43,703 nucleotides of DNA from DASRIA01 sp038203635 (GTDB lineage: Bacteria > Actinomycetota > Thermoleophilia > Solirubrobacterales > JBBDJG01), in the NCBI GenBank assembly GCA_038203635.1, contig JBBRDT010000019.1, forward strand, positions 1-43,703, read 5' to 3'. This document shows positions 15,868 through 24,257 of this stretch, piece after piece (within the stretch, counting starts at the first letter, position 1; every line of letters starts with the position of its first letter). Below the pieces are notes generated by a model, which was not told the DNA's origin, made no database searches, and worked only from the letters and a program-made list of their open reading frames with translations. A program made the position numbers and the translations under genes.

Positions 15868-18078
15868 ATGGAGGGGAAGGGCTTGTCTGGTGGGGACGGC
15901 CTGAACGGGCGTCAGCCGCGCGTGCTCGCGATCGACGCGGGCGGCACGATGACCGACACCTTCATCGTCGACCGCCAGGGGGACTTCGTCGTCGGCAAGG
16001 CGCAGACCACCCCGTCCGACGAGGCGGTCGGTTTCATGGCCTCCACGCGCGACGCGCTCGCCTACTGGGACCTCGAGGCCGAGAGCGCGCTGCCGTCAGT
16101 TGTGTCCGGCATCTATTCCGGGACGGCGATGCTGAACCGGCTGCTGGAGCGCAAGGGGCGCCGGGTGGGGCTGATCGTGACCGCGGGCATGGAGGACGGC
16201 CTGCGGCTGGAGCGCGGGATCCAGACGTACCTCGGCTACCCGTACTCCGACCGGCTGCACGTCGCCACGCATCACCACAACGAGCCGCTGGTCCCACGGG
16301 ACCTCATCCGTGGCGTGCGCGGCCGCGTCGACCTGTTCGGCGACGAGGCCATTCCGCTGTACGAGGACGAGGCCCGCGCGGCCGCGCAGGAGCTGGCGGC
16401 TGCCGGCGTGGAGGGCATCGTCATCAACCTCCTCTACAGCTACCGCAACGGGTCGCACGAGCAGCGAATCGTGGACATCGTCAAGGAGGTGGCGCCCGAC
16501 ATGCCGGTGTTCGCCTCATCTGACCTGTATCCGATGCGCCGCGACTTCCCGCGGCTCAACTCGACCCTGATCGAGGCGTACGCCGCCGAGCCCTCCCGGG
16601 AACAGCTCGCGAAGGTCCGGGACGCCACCAAGGAGGCCGGCGCACGGTTCGACCTGCGCATCATGGCCGCCCACGGGGGCACGATCTCGATTGACGCGAA
16701 GGAGCTTGCGCGCACGCTGATCTCCGGCCCGATCGGGGGCGTGATCGGCGCGCGCTACCTGGCCGACGAGATCGCGTCGGGCAACGGATCCGGCGGCCTT
16801 TCTTCCGGCCTTTCTTCAAGCCTGTCGGCGAAGAACATCGTCTGCACCGACATCGGCGGCACGAGCTTCGACATCGCGCTGATCACCGACGGCGAGTTCA
16901 GCATCCGCCAGACCCCCGACATCGGCCGCTTCCTGCTGAACCTGCCGCTGGTGCAGGTCGACTCGATCGGCGCGGGCACGGGCTCGTTCGTGCGCATCGA
17001 GCCCAACTCGGGCAGGCCGGAGCTGGGGCCGGATTCGGCGGGAGCCGCCATCGGCGTGTCGTGGGCCGAGGGCGGGCTGGAGACGCCGTCGGTCACCGAC
17101 CTGAACCTGGTGCTCGGTCGCGTCAATCCCGACTACTTCCTCGGCGGGTACGTGAAGCTCGACTACGAACGCGCGCGCGCCGCGATCGCCGAGCAGATCG
17201 CGGAGCCGCTCGGGCTGGACGTGGAGCACGCCGCCGCGGGGATCATCGAGCTCTTCGACGAGACCTTGAAGTACCAGGCCGTGGCCCAGGTGCTGGGCAA
17301 GGGGTACTCGCCGGTCGACTACACGTTGCTCTGCTACGGCGGCGGCGGGCCGCTGCACGTGGCCGGATACACAGAGGGCGTCCCGTACCGCGACGTCATG
17401 GTGCCCGCCTGGGCCGCCGGGTTCTCCGCGTTTGGCTGCGCGTGTGGGGACTTCGCCTACCGGTACGACCTCACGATCGACATGCCGATCGAGCCGCGGG
17501 CGGACGAGGACCAGCGGCTGGGCGTCGGGATCTACATCGACGGTGGCTGGCAGATGTTGCGCGAGCGCGTCGTCGAGGAGTTCGCCAAGTCGGGCGTTGC
17601 CGAAGGCGACATCACCTTCCGCCACTACGCGCGCATGCAGTACTACGGGCAGCTGAACGACATCGAGATCTACTCCCCCCACCAATCGATCAGCGAGCCG
17701 TCGCACATGGACGACCTGATCGCCGCGTTCGAGGACGCCTACGGAAAGCTCTACGCGCGCTCGGCGTCGTCACCCGAGCTGGGTTACCTCGTGACCAACG
17801 TGATCGTGACGGGATCGGCCGAGGTCGAGAAGCCCGCGCTGCCCGACGAGCCGGAGGCGGCAGGCGAGCCGCCCAGCAAGGGCAGCCGGCCCGTGTGGTG
17901 GAGCGACGGCTGGGTCGACACGCCGCTCTACGAGCAGGACGAGATCAGGGCGGGGCACACGGTCGCGGGACCCGCCGTGATCGAGTCGCCCGCGGACACC
18001 TTCGCCATCCCGCCGGGGCGCCGCGCCCTGCTCGACGGGCACCGCATCTTCCATCTGGAAACGACCGAAGGAGCTTGA
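15868..18078 (+). CDS. acxA: Acetone carboxylase beta subunit (hydantoinase/oxoprolinase HyuA family)
   Basis: The beta subunit binds ATP and phosphorylates acetone and bicarbonate for carboxylation to acetoacetate. The 736-residue product has the actin-like nucleotide motifs AIDAGGTMTDTF (residues 21-32) and DIGGTSFDIALI (about 329-340), and ISGPIGGVIGARY. It resembles acetone carboxylase rather than plain hydantoinase because it starts VLAIDAGGTMTDTFIV and is followed by alpha and gamma subunit genes. A Gly/Ser-rich insertion near residues 308-319 comes from a 12-bp tandem repeat. Start ATG 15868 lies 6 nt after TATTCT. acxB follows after 2 nt. Confidence 0.92.
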   Translation: MEGKGLSGGDGLNGRQPRVLAIDAGGTMTDTFIVDRQGDFVVGKAQTTPSDEAVGFMASTRDALAYWDLEAESALPSVVSGIYSGTAMLNRLLERKGRRVGLIVTAGMEDGLRLERGIQTYLGYPYSDRLHVATHHHNEPLVPRDLIRGVRGRVDLFGDEAIPLYEDEARAAAQELAAAGVEGIVINLLYSYRNGSHEQRIVDIVKEVAPDMPVFASSDLYPMRRDFPRLNSTLIEAYAAEPSREQLAKVRDATKEAGARFDLRIMAAHGGTISIDAKELARTLISGPIGGVIGARYLADEIASGNGSGGLSSGLSSSLSAKNIVCTDIGGTSFDIALITDGEFSIRQTPDIGRFLLNLPLVQVDSIGAGTGSFVRIEPNSGRPELGPDSAGAAIGVSWAEGGLETPSVTDLNLVLGRVNPDYFLGGYVKLDYERARAAIAEQIAEPLGLDVEHAAAGIIELFDETLKYQAVAQVLGKGYSPVDYTLLCYGGGGPLHVAGYTEGVPYRDVMVPAWAAGFSAFGCACGDFAYRYDLTIDMPIEPRADEDQRLGVGIYIDGGWQMLRERVVEEFAKSGVAEGDITFRHYARMQYYGQLNDIEIYSPHQSISEPSHMDDLIAAFEDAYGKLYARSASSPELGYLVTNVIVTGSAEVEKPALPDEPEAAGEPPSKGSRPVWWSDGWVDTPLYEQDEIRAGHTVAGPAVIESPADTFAIPPGRRALLDGHRIFHLETTEGA
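16795..16818 (+). repeat. Two-copy 12-bp tandem repeat inside acxA
   Basis: GGCCTTTCTTCC (16795-16806) is repeated at 16807-16818 with one change in the last base. It encodes part of a Gly/Leu/Ser-rich loop (GGLSSGLSSSLS) before the DIGGTSFD motif, so the insertion stays in frame and probably forms a surface loop. Confidence 0.7.
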
Positions 18079-18080
18079 GC

Positions 18081-20330
18081 ATGGCCGTCGTCGATCGCAC
18101 ACGAGAGCTGGAACCGCGCGAGGACGTGCCGATCGGGTGGGACGGCCAGTCGGCGCTCGAGATGCTCACCGAGTCCGAGCGGCTGTTCGCCGAGACCGGG
18201 CGTTACTGCGGGATGGACGAGCTGCCCCTGAAGGCGGGCGAGCCGATCCGCTTCGAGAAGCTCTTCTCGCGCCTGCGCGGCGGCCTCGTGACCGCGCGCG
18301 AAACGGCGCTCAACATCTCCGCATCGCCGATCGTCAAGGAGATCGGCGAGCTCTGCTTCGCCCTCTACACGCCCGAGGGCGACTCGGTGGCGCTGTCCAC
18401 CGGGATCATCGTGCACGTCCACACGATGTCGGACGCGATCAAGTACATGATCCGCGAGGGGTACGAGGAGAACCCGGGCATCGCGCACGGCGACATCTTC
18501 ACCAACAACGACGCGATGATCGGCGACGTCCACAACGCGGACGTGCAGACCATCGTGCCGATCTTCTGGGAGGGCGAACTGATCGGCTGGGCCGGCGGCG
18601 TCACGCACGAGATCGACATCGGCGCGAAGACCCCCGGATCGGTGCCCGTGGGACCGATCTCGCGCTTCGAGGACGGCATCGACCTGCCCGCGAAGAAGAT
18701 CGGCTCGCACGACGAGCTGTGGCGCGACCACGTCCTCGCGGGGCTGAAGGGCACGCGCACGCCGATGTACTGGACGCTCGACGAGAAGACGCGGCTGGCG
18801 GGATGTCACATGATCCGCGAGGCCGTCGAGCGCGTGATCCTCGAGGAGGGGATCGCCACCTACAAGCAGTTCATCCGCGAGGTGATCGAGGACGGCCGGC
18901 GCGCCTTCAGGAGCCGCCTGCGCGAGATGACCGTGCCCGGGCGCTACCGCGCGCCCGCGTTCACCGAGCTGATGTTCGGCAAGGAGACGCAGCTGCCGAG
19001 CTACGCGCGCAAGGACACGCTGATGCACGCACCCGTCGAGCTGCGGATCACCCGCGACGGCATGATGGAGCTCGACTACGACGGCGCGTCGTCCTGGGGA
19101 TACCACTCCGCGAACTGCACACCGTCCTCGATGCAGGGCGCGCTGTGGGTGCAGCTCACGCAGACGCTGATCTGCAACGACAAGGTCAACGACGGCGCCT
19201 ACCTCGGCCTGCGCGCGAACTTCCCCCCGGGCACGTGGTCGAACCACTCGAACCCGCAAGCGTCCACCGGCAACGCGTGGTTCTTCCTGATCCCCTCCTA
19301 CACGGGGTTCATCAAGTCGCTGTCACGCTCGCTGCAGGCGCGCGGGTTCGTCGAAGAGGTGCTGGCGCCGTACGCACTCACGGCCAACGCGTTCCAGGGT
19401 GGCGGGATCGACCAGTACGGACGCCAGTCGGCGACGACGAACTTCGGCCTCTCCTGCGTGGGCGGCGGCGGAAAGATGGTGCTCGACGGGCTCGACTACG
19501 CAGCCGCGATGTGGAACCCCGAGGGTGACATGGGCGACATGGAGATGTGGGAGCTGATCGAGCCGTTCCTGTACCTGAGCCAGCGTGTGAAGCCGAACAC
19601 GAGCGGGCCGGGCCGCCATCGCGGCGGCTCGGGCTACGAGTGCCTGCGCCTCGCGTGGAAGACCCCGTTCTACGAGATGCAGAACATCGGTCACGGGCGC
19701 GTGTTCATCCAGGCCGGCCTGTGGGGCGGCTATCCCGGCGCGACCGGCTACCGCCACAACGTACGCGGCGCCGATCTGCTGGCCAAGGCGCAGCGCGGTG
19801 AGCCGTTCCCGCTGGCCGAGCCCGACCCGGCCGATTCCGCGCTTCTGCGCGAGATCGCCGGTGAGCATCTGTTCGACATCGAGACGACGACTCTGCCCGA
19901 GGTCTACCGGGAGGGCGACCTTTACCTGTGCATGTTCCGTGGAGCCGCGGGCGTGGGCGATCCGATCGAACGGCCCTACGAATCGGTGATGGAGGACATC
20001 GACGGGAACTTCCTGCTGCCGCGGTACGCCGAGTCGGTCTATGGAGTCGTGGTCGGGGACCCCGACGCCACTGACCGCCGGCGCGCGGCGGCGCGCGAGG
20101 AGCGCGGCCAGAAGGCCGTGCCGGTGCGCGAGTGGATGAAGGGCGAGCGGCAGCGGATCCTCGACCGCAACATGATCGAACCGGCCCAGCGCATGTACGC
20201 GGAGTCGATGCTGCTGTCCGAGCGATGGGCCCAGGAGTTCAAGGAGTTCTGGGACCTGCCGGACGACTTCGCGTTCGACGTGCCCACGCCGGAGGTCGAC
20301 CTCGCGCGCGCGATCCAGGCGGCGTCGTGA
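18081..20330 (+). CDS. acxB: Acetone carboxylase alpha subunit (HyuB family)
   Basis: The alpha subunit holds the Mn site where acetone enolate and activated CO2 combine. The 749-residue product is near the family length. His151 and Asp154 (GDVHNADVQ) and His176 (GGVTHEID) match, with a one-residue offset, the Mn ligands His150, Asp153 and His175 that I recall for the Xanthobacter enzyme. Other conserved blocks are GRYCGMDE, TSGPGRHRGGSGYE and FIQAGLWGGYPG. AAGGAG lies 8 nt before ATG 18081. The stop overlaps the acxC start (GTGA, 20327-20330). Confidence 0.94.
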   Translation: MAVVDRTRELEPREDVPIGWDGQSALEMLTESERLFAETGRYCGMDELPLKAGEPIRFEKLFSRLRGGLVTARETALNISASPIVKEIGELCFALYTPEGDSVALSTGIIVHVHTMSDAIKYMIREGYEENPGIAHGDIFTNNDAMIGDVHNADVQTIVPIFWEGELIGWAGGVTHEIDIGAKTPGSVPVGPISRFEDGIDLPAKKIGSHDELWRDHVLAGLKGTRTPMYWTLDEKTRLAGCHMIREAVERVILEEGIATYKQFIREVIEDGRRAFRSRLREMTVPGRYRAPAFTELMFGKETQLPSYARKDTLMHAPVELRITRDGMMELDYDGASSWGYHSANCTPSSMQGALWVQLTQTLICNDKVNDGAYLGLRANFPPGTWSNHSNPQASTGNAWFFLIPSYTGFIKSLSRSLQARGFVEEVLAPYALTANAFQGGGIDQYGRQSATTNFGLSCVGGGGKMVLDGLDYAAAMWNPEGDMGDMEMWELIEPFLYLSQRVKPNTSGPGRHRGGSGYECLRLAWKTPFYEMQNIGHGRVFIQAGLWGGYPGATGYRHNVRGADLLAKAQRGEPFPLAEPDPADSALLREIAGEHLFDIETTTLPEVYREGDLYLCMFRGAAGVGDPIERPYESVMEDIDGNFLLPRYAESVYGVVVGDPDATDRRRAAAREERGQKAVPVREWMKGERQRILDRNMIEPAQRMYAESMLLSERWAQEFKEFWDLPDDFAFDVPTPEVDLARAIQAAS

Positions 20331-20848
20331 AGCTCGACAAGGACACCCTGCGCGACCTGATCGACGAGAAGCTGCCGCGCGGCCAGGTCCGCGCGATCCA
20401 GTCGGGCTTCAAGGACGCGGACCGCTTCGACAAGTACGTCGAGATCCTGCAGGAGCGCGTGTCGTGGGAGGACCAGATCGTCCTCCCCTTCGGCGAGCAC
20501 CTCTACATAACCAAGCCGTCCGGCGGTAAGCCGCCGGACGGGTCTGGTGAGGATTCCCGCGGCTACCGAGTGAAGTGCGACTGCGGACACGAGTTCTGCG
20601 ACCACCGCGAGAACTGGAAGCTCGAGGCGCTGATCAACGTGCGTGAGACCGTCGAGTCACTGCGCGAGATCTATCCGGACAAGATGCACGGCGACCCGGA
20701 ATGGAACGCGCTGCGCGAGTACTTCTGCCCGGGCTGCAAGACGCTGCTCGAGGTCGAGGCCGTGCCGCCGGGCTACCCGGTGATCCACGACTTCGTCCCC
20801 GACCTAGAAGGCTTCTACGAGGACTGGCTCGGGCGCCCGGTGCCCTAG
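20327..20848 (+). CDS. acxC: Acetone carboxylase gamma subunit
   Basis: The small gamma subunit is the zinc-binding structural partner of the (alpha-beta-gamma)2 complex. The 173-residue product has the typical LPFGEHLYI block, a zinc site made of CDCGHEFC (Cys84, Cys86, Cys91) and FCPGC (Cys134, Cys137), and the PPGYPVIHDFVPD tail. Residues 63-78 (Pro/Gly/Lys-rich) are an extra loop encoded by a perfect 11-bp palindrome. GTG 20327 overlaps the acxB stop. Its TAG overlaps the stop of the convergent glycosylase gene in a CTAG. Confidence 0.93.
   Translation: MKLDKDTLRDLIDEKLPRGQVRAIQSGFKDADRFDKYVEILQERVSWEDQIVLPFGEHLYITKPSGGKPPDGSGEDSRGYRVKCDCGHEFCDHRENWKLEALINVRETVESLREIYPDKMHGDPEWNALREYFCPGCKTLLEVEAVPPGYPVIHDFVPDLEGFYEDWLGRPVP
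20516..20541. repeat. Perfect 11-bp palindrome inside acxC coding sequence
   Basis: CCGTCCGGCGG (20516-20526) and CCGCCGGACGG (20531-20541) flank a TAAG loop. It encodes residues 64-72 in a non-conserved loop between LPFGEHLYI and CDCGHEFC. This looks like a small palindromic element inserted in frame. Confidence 0.8.
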
Positions 20849-21429
20849 CGGCCCGAACTTTGGCGAGTTACTTCCGAGGGGTGGAAGTAAGGTGACAAAG
20901 TTCGCGCGAGGTCCTGCCAGGGGGCGATGTCCCAGAACCCGCGCGCCGCACCCGACGTCGAGGGCAGGATCCACACGCGGCTAACGCCCACCGTCACATC
21001 CTGCTCCCCATACCCACCCGGTTTTCGTCCGAGCACCTCGCGCGCCGCGCGCTTGCCCACGAACGCCAGCACGCCCGGCGCGAACCGCTCCATCTTCGCG
21101 ACCACCGCGGCGGCGTCGAAGTCCGCGCGCACCAGCTTGTCGTCCCGGCCGATCGCATGCTTCGCCACGTCCGTCAGCCCGACGCCCCACCCCAGCAGCT
21201 CCCGGAACTCCACGGGTTCCAGCACGCGCGGCGTCAGCCCGATCTCGTGCAGCACCCACCAGAAGCGGTTTCCCGGACCCGCGTAGGGCGCTCTCACGCG
21301 CGCCGACTCCTCCCCGGCCGCGGTGCCGCAGAAGACCACCCGCAGCCCGGAGGCCAGCAGGTCCTCGAGGATGTGGCCGGGCGCTACCTGCGCGCTTTGG
21401 AGAGGACGATCGTCTGCCCGTTGTGGCAC
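20845..21429 (-). CDS. mug: Mismatch-specific uracil/thymine DNA glycosylase (Mug family)
   Basis: Mug removes uracil or ethenocytosine opposite G in base excision repair. The product of about 194 residues has GLRVVFCGTAAG (motif A), YAGPGNRFWWVLHE, GLTDVAKHA, LAFVGKRAAREVL and WILPSTSGAARGFW (motif B). The start is uncertain: GTG at 21429 is the nearest legal start and overlaps the upstream gene by 46 nt; the conserved part starts near 21366. The last 16 residues are encoded largely by a palindromic element (20854-20904) and are probably not native to the family. Confidence 0.88.
   Translation of the reverse strand: MPQRADDRPLQSAQVAPGHILEDLLASGLRVVFCGTAAGEESARVRAPYAGPGNRFWWVLHEIGLTPRVLEPVEFRELLGWGVGLTDVAKHAIGRDDKLVRADFDAAAVVAKMERFAPGVLAFVGKRAAREVLGRKPGGYGEQDVTVGVSRVWILPSTSGAARGFWDIAPWQDLARTLSPYFHPSEVTRQSSGR
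20854..20904. repeat. 51-nt two-stem palindrome (REP-like or bidirectional terminator)
   Basis: The outer arms CGAACTTTG (20854-20862) and CAAAGTTCG (20896-20904) are perfect complements. Inner arms TTACTTCC (20868-20875) and GGAAGTAA (20883-20890) also match. They are separated by 5-nt bulges and a 7-nt loop. It lies at the junction of convergent acxC and mug genes and forms the 3' end of mug. It could end transcription in both directions or be a mobile REP-type repeat. Confidence 0.7.
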
Positions 21430-23561
21430 TCGTGCCCGCCGCCGGGACACTCGGGAAGGAGCTCCGGCAGGTCCTTCTTGACCTTCCTCCTCACGCGCTT
21501 CACCTTCTCGCACCCGGACAGCCTGTCACGCCGGTCCGCCTTGACGAAGTCTCGGCCGAAGCCGCAGTCCACCAGCTCGCGCACCCCATTCGCGGCATTG
21601 ATCGAGTCGCTGCCCATCCCGGCGTCGTAGCGGTTGCGGCCCGGGCCGCCGGTGATCACGTCGCCGCCTGTCCCACCAACCAGCAGGTCGCTGCCGGAGC
21701 CGCCCACCAGGTTGTCGTTGCCGGCTCCGCCGAACAGCGCGTCCTCGCCCTTGCCGCCGACCAGGCGGTCGTTGCCGTCGCCGCCCGCAGGCGCAGCCGG
21801 CGGATCGCCCGTGTGGCGCAGCGAGGCCGGCGCAGTTCGCCACCACGAAGCCTTGTCGGTCTCAGGAGGGTTCAGCGACCCGCACGCGCCGCCGTAGCCG
21901 ACATCCGAGCCGGCGCCCAGGGAGATCGTGTCGTTGCCTGAACCGCCGCAGACCTTGTCGTGTGTCGCCGTGCCGAAGATCCTGTCCGGCCGCAGGCTGC
22001 CCATGATGAGGCTGAAGTGGTTCGCGCCGCTGTGGCCGTGATCGGCTGCACCGGCATCGTGTCCCGCGGCGCCGTGAGCCCCGGCGTCGGCGCCGTGGGC
22101 CCCGGCGTCGGCGCCGTGGGCCCCACCAGCGTCATGGCCCGCACCGCCGTGGCCGGGTGCTGAGTGGTCGTCCGACCCCAGGTCCGGCGGGATGTCGGCG
22201 GGCGTCGCCACCAGGGGCAGCTGGCGCCGGAAGACGTTCATCAGCGGCGGCGGCGGCGGGCCGCCGCGAGTCGTGCGGCGCAGTACCGGCGTGACCGCAC
22301 CAAGGTTGCCGGCATTCGACGCGAAGGCGACGAAGTCGCCGGCGGCGGACATTGCCGGCGCCGCAGACGCGCCCGTCGCCGCAGCCCCGCCGGCGCCGGC
22401 GGCCCGGCTGACGAGCGTCGTGGTCCCGTAGTACGCATGGCGAACGAAGACGTTTGTGACGGCGTCGTTGTCCACGTCGCTGAGGTTGTCCGCAGCCGAG
22501 ACGAAGGCGACCTGCAAACCGTCCTCGGAGACGGCCGGCGACGAAGAGCTGTCCGAACCGGGCGCCCCAGCACCCGCCGCGCGGCTCATCATCGTCGTGC
22601 TGTTGCCCTGCAGGTAGCGCAGGAAGACGTTTTTTTGAGCGGTCACGGGACCGAGGTTCGTGGCTTCCGATGTGAACGCGACGAAGCCGCCAGTCCCGCC
22701 GGAGATCACGGGCTGCGTGGAATTGCCGTTCGCCGGTTCGCTCACGGATCCGAGGGCCGTCGTGCGGCTCACGTGCGTCAAGAGCCTGAAGCGCGGCTCG
22801 ACCATGTAGATGTTCGTGAAGAGGTCGCGGTCATCGGCGAACAGGTTGTCGGCGTCCGACGCGAAGGCGATACGCAGCCCGGTGGTGGAGATCGAGGGGT
22901 CGAACGAGTTCCCGGTGCCGCCCGGACCGGTGCTGCCGTTCACGCGGCTCACGAGCGCGGTCGTGCCCTGCGCGTTGCGGGTGAAGATGTCCTTGACCGC
23001 ATCGTCGTCGTCCGCGCTCAGGTTGGTCGCCATGGACTCGAATGCGACCACCTCCCCGGCGCCGCTGACCGCCGGATTCCCGGAGTTCCCGTCGGCGGCT
23101 GCGCCGTCGGAAGCCTGGCTGACGAGCTGAGTGGTCCCGTTGGAGGTGTCGTTCAGGAACACGTTCGTCACGGAGTTGTCGTCGGCGTCGCTGAGATTGT
23201 CCGCCTTCGACTCGAAGGCGACGAACCTCCCGTCGGCGGAGATCGCCGGGCTTGCGGAGGAGTCGTTGGCCCCCAGCCAGCCGTTCCGGCTGACCAGCGT
23301 GGTCGTGCCCGTTTCGATGTCCCGTACGAAGATGTTGACGACGCCGTTGTTGTCGATGTCGCTGAGGTTGGCGGCCCGGGATTCGAAGGCGACGTACCGG
23401 CCGCTGGCCGACATCGCGACGCCGGGACCGGATGCGCCGTTCGAGCTTCCCTCGGTGTCGGTGAGGCTGACGACCACGTTGTCGTCCACGGCCGCACCCG
23501 CGACCAGCGCGGGCACGAGCATGGCCATCAGCACGATCACCGCTACGCCGGCGCGACGCAC
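21384..23561 (-). CDS. Secreted beta-propeller protein with His-rich linker and RTX-like repeats
   Basis: The 725-residue product has a signal peptide (1-23). Seven repeats of about 50-60 residues follow (roughly 45-450), each with a VAFxSxAxNL core and usually an NVFVRxxxxGTTxLVSR end, consistent with a seven-bladed TolB-like propeller. Residues 466-511 are rich in His, Gly, Ala and Asp (AHGADAG repeats) and may bind metal. Then come RTX-type Gly/Asp nonapeptides (GGxGxDxLxGG, about 536-640) that should bind calcium, and a basic Cys-containing tail. The GTG start follows the preceding stop by 6 nt. Function unknown; probably a surface or secreted protein. Confidence 0.88.
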   Translation of the reverse strand: MRRAGVAVIVLMAMLVPALVAGAAVDDNVVVSLTDTEGSSNGASGPGVAMSASGRYVAFESRAANLSDIDNNGVVNIFVRDIETGTTTLVSRNGWLGANDSSASPAISADGRFVAFESKADNLSDADDNSVTNVFLNDTSNGTTQLVSQASDGAAADGNSGNPAVSGAGEVVAFESMATNLSADDDDAVKDIFTRNAQGTTALVSRVNGSTGPGGTGNSFDPSISTTGLRIAFASDADNLFADDRDLFTNIYMVEPRFRLLTHVSRTTALGSVSEPANGNSTQPVISGGTGGFVAFTSEATNLGPVTAQKNVFLRYLQGNSTTMMSRAAGAGAPGSDSSSSPAVSEDGLQVAFVSAADNLSDVDNDAVTNVFVRHAYYGTTTLVSRAAGAGGAAATGASAAPAMSAAGDFVAFASNAGNLGAVTPVLRRTTRGGPPPPPLMNVFRRQLPLVATPADIPPDLGSDDHSAPGHGGAGHDAGGAHGADAGAHGADAGAHGAAGHDAGAADHGHSGANHFSLIMGSLRPDRIFGTATHDKVCGGSGNDTISLGAGSDVGYGGACGSLNPPETDKASWWRTAPASLRHTGDPPAAPAGGDGNDRLVGGKGEDALFGGAGNDNLVGGSGSDLLVGGTGGDVITGGPGRNRYDAGMGSDSINAANGVRELVDCGFGRDFVKADRRDRLSGCEKVKRVRRKVKKDLPELLPECPGGGHECHNGQTIVLSKARR
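22078..22119. repeat. 21-bp tandem repeat coding the His-rich linker
   Basis: Two near-perfect copies of a 21-bp unit beginning CCCCGGCGTCGGCGCC lie in the propeller gene and encode AHGADAG-type heptads on the minus strand. Degenerate copies flank them. Unit number probably varies between strains. Confidence 0.6.
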
Positions 23562-23567
23562 GGCGCT

Positions 23568-23801
23568 CTAGCCTCTTTCGAGTTCGTCGTCGAGCGAGAT
23601 CGCGCGGATGGAATGCTCGTCCGGGAGCTTTTCGAGGACCTCGTGGATCACACGGTGCACATCGTGCTCCTCGTGGCCGAAGTCGTCCAGCAGGCTCTTC
23701 AGCGCGGTATGCGTGATCTTCAATTGCGCAGGAGTGAGGTCGAGGCGGTAGTGAAACGCCTCGTTCAGCTCACCTGCGCGCTCTTCGCCTGTGTCGGCCA
23801 C
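23568..23801 (-). CDS. Small helical protein of unknown function
   Basis: The 77-residue product starts at GTG 23801, with GGAGGG about 4 nt upstream; an earlier in-frame ATG at 23846 would overlap the previous gene. It is acidic and predicted mostly helical (LTPAQLKITHTALKSLLDD, VHRVIHEVLEKLP), with no signal peptide. The GEERAGELNEAFHYRLDLTP opening and the His residues are notable, but I recognise no family. It lies between two secreted-protein genes, 6 nt from the downstream start, so it is an operon member. Confidence 0.65.
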   Translation of the reverse strand: MADTGEERAGELNEAFHYRLDLTPAQLKITHTALKSLLDDFGHEEHDVHRVIHEVLEKLPDEHSIRAISLDDELERG

Positions 23802-23826
23802 TGGTCCCTCCGTTGGTCCCCGCCGT

Positions 23827-24231
23827 CTAGTCCTTGAGCATGACACTGCGGGTCACCCTGTTGCTGGTTCCCGACCCGTTGCGGGCGGTCACGGTGATCT
23901 TGGCCCGCACGGTCTTACCGCGACGCAACGCCTTCTTGACGGAACGCTTCGCGCTGCTGGAAAGCCTGAGGAAAGCCTGGTTGGTCAGGTGAAGCGAGAC
24001 CTTCGACTTCTTGAAGGTCTTGAACCGATGTCCCATCGCGGACCCGGTGACCTGCATGCTGCAATTCTTCTGATGGATTGCGGCGAGCACATAGACGTTG
24101 TCCACGTCCTGGCTCGCAGGGATCTTGACTGTCATCCCCGGCTTCGAAGCCACAGCGGGCATGGCAAGCGCCGTAAAACACGCAAGCGCCACGGCCGCCC
24201 AGAGAACGACTTGGGTGCTGCTTGGTCGCAT
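23827..24231 (-). CDS. Small secreted protein of unknown function
   Basis: The 134-residue product has a clear signal peptide (about 1-30, ending AMPAVA-SKPG). A beta-rich domain follows with one Cys (QKNCSMQV), FLRLSSSAKRSVKKALRRG and a tail TVTARNGSGTSNRVTRSV. This tail style (basic helix then a VTVTA strand) is familiar from secreted proteins of Thermoleophilia, but no function is known. GAGGAGGAAG sits directly before ATG 24231. It lies 26 nt downstream of the monooxygenase-like gene and is likely co-transcribed with it. Confidence 0.75.
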   Translation of the reverse strand: MRPSSTQVVLWAAVALACFTALAMPAVASKPGMTVKIPASQDVDNVYVLAAIHQKNCSMQVTGSAMGHRFKTFKKSKVSLHLTNQAFLRLSSSAKRSVKKALRRGKTVRAKITVTARNGSGTSNRVTRSVMLKD

Positions 24232-24257
24232 CTTCCTCCTCAATACTGAGCGAACAT

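Noticed and set aside
17061..18080. In-frame extension of acxB upstream of 18081, giving a 1089-codon frame
   Set aside because: It overlaps acxA out of frame, is Arg/Gly-rich and lacks family similarity. ATG 18081 has a good ribosome site and gives the normal subunit length.
22060..22145. CRISPR-like short repeats in the propeller gene
   Set aside because: The units are contiguous 21-mers without spacers and lie in frame in a coding sequence, so they are a protein repeat.
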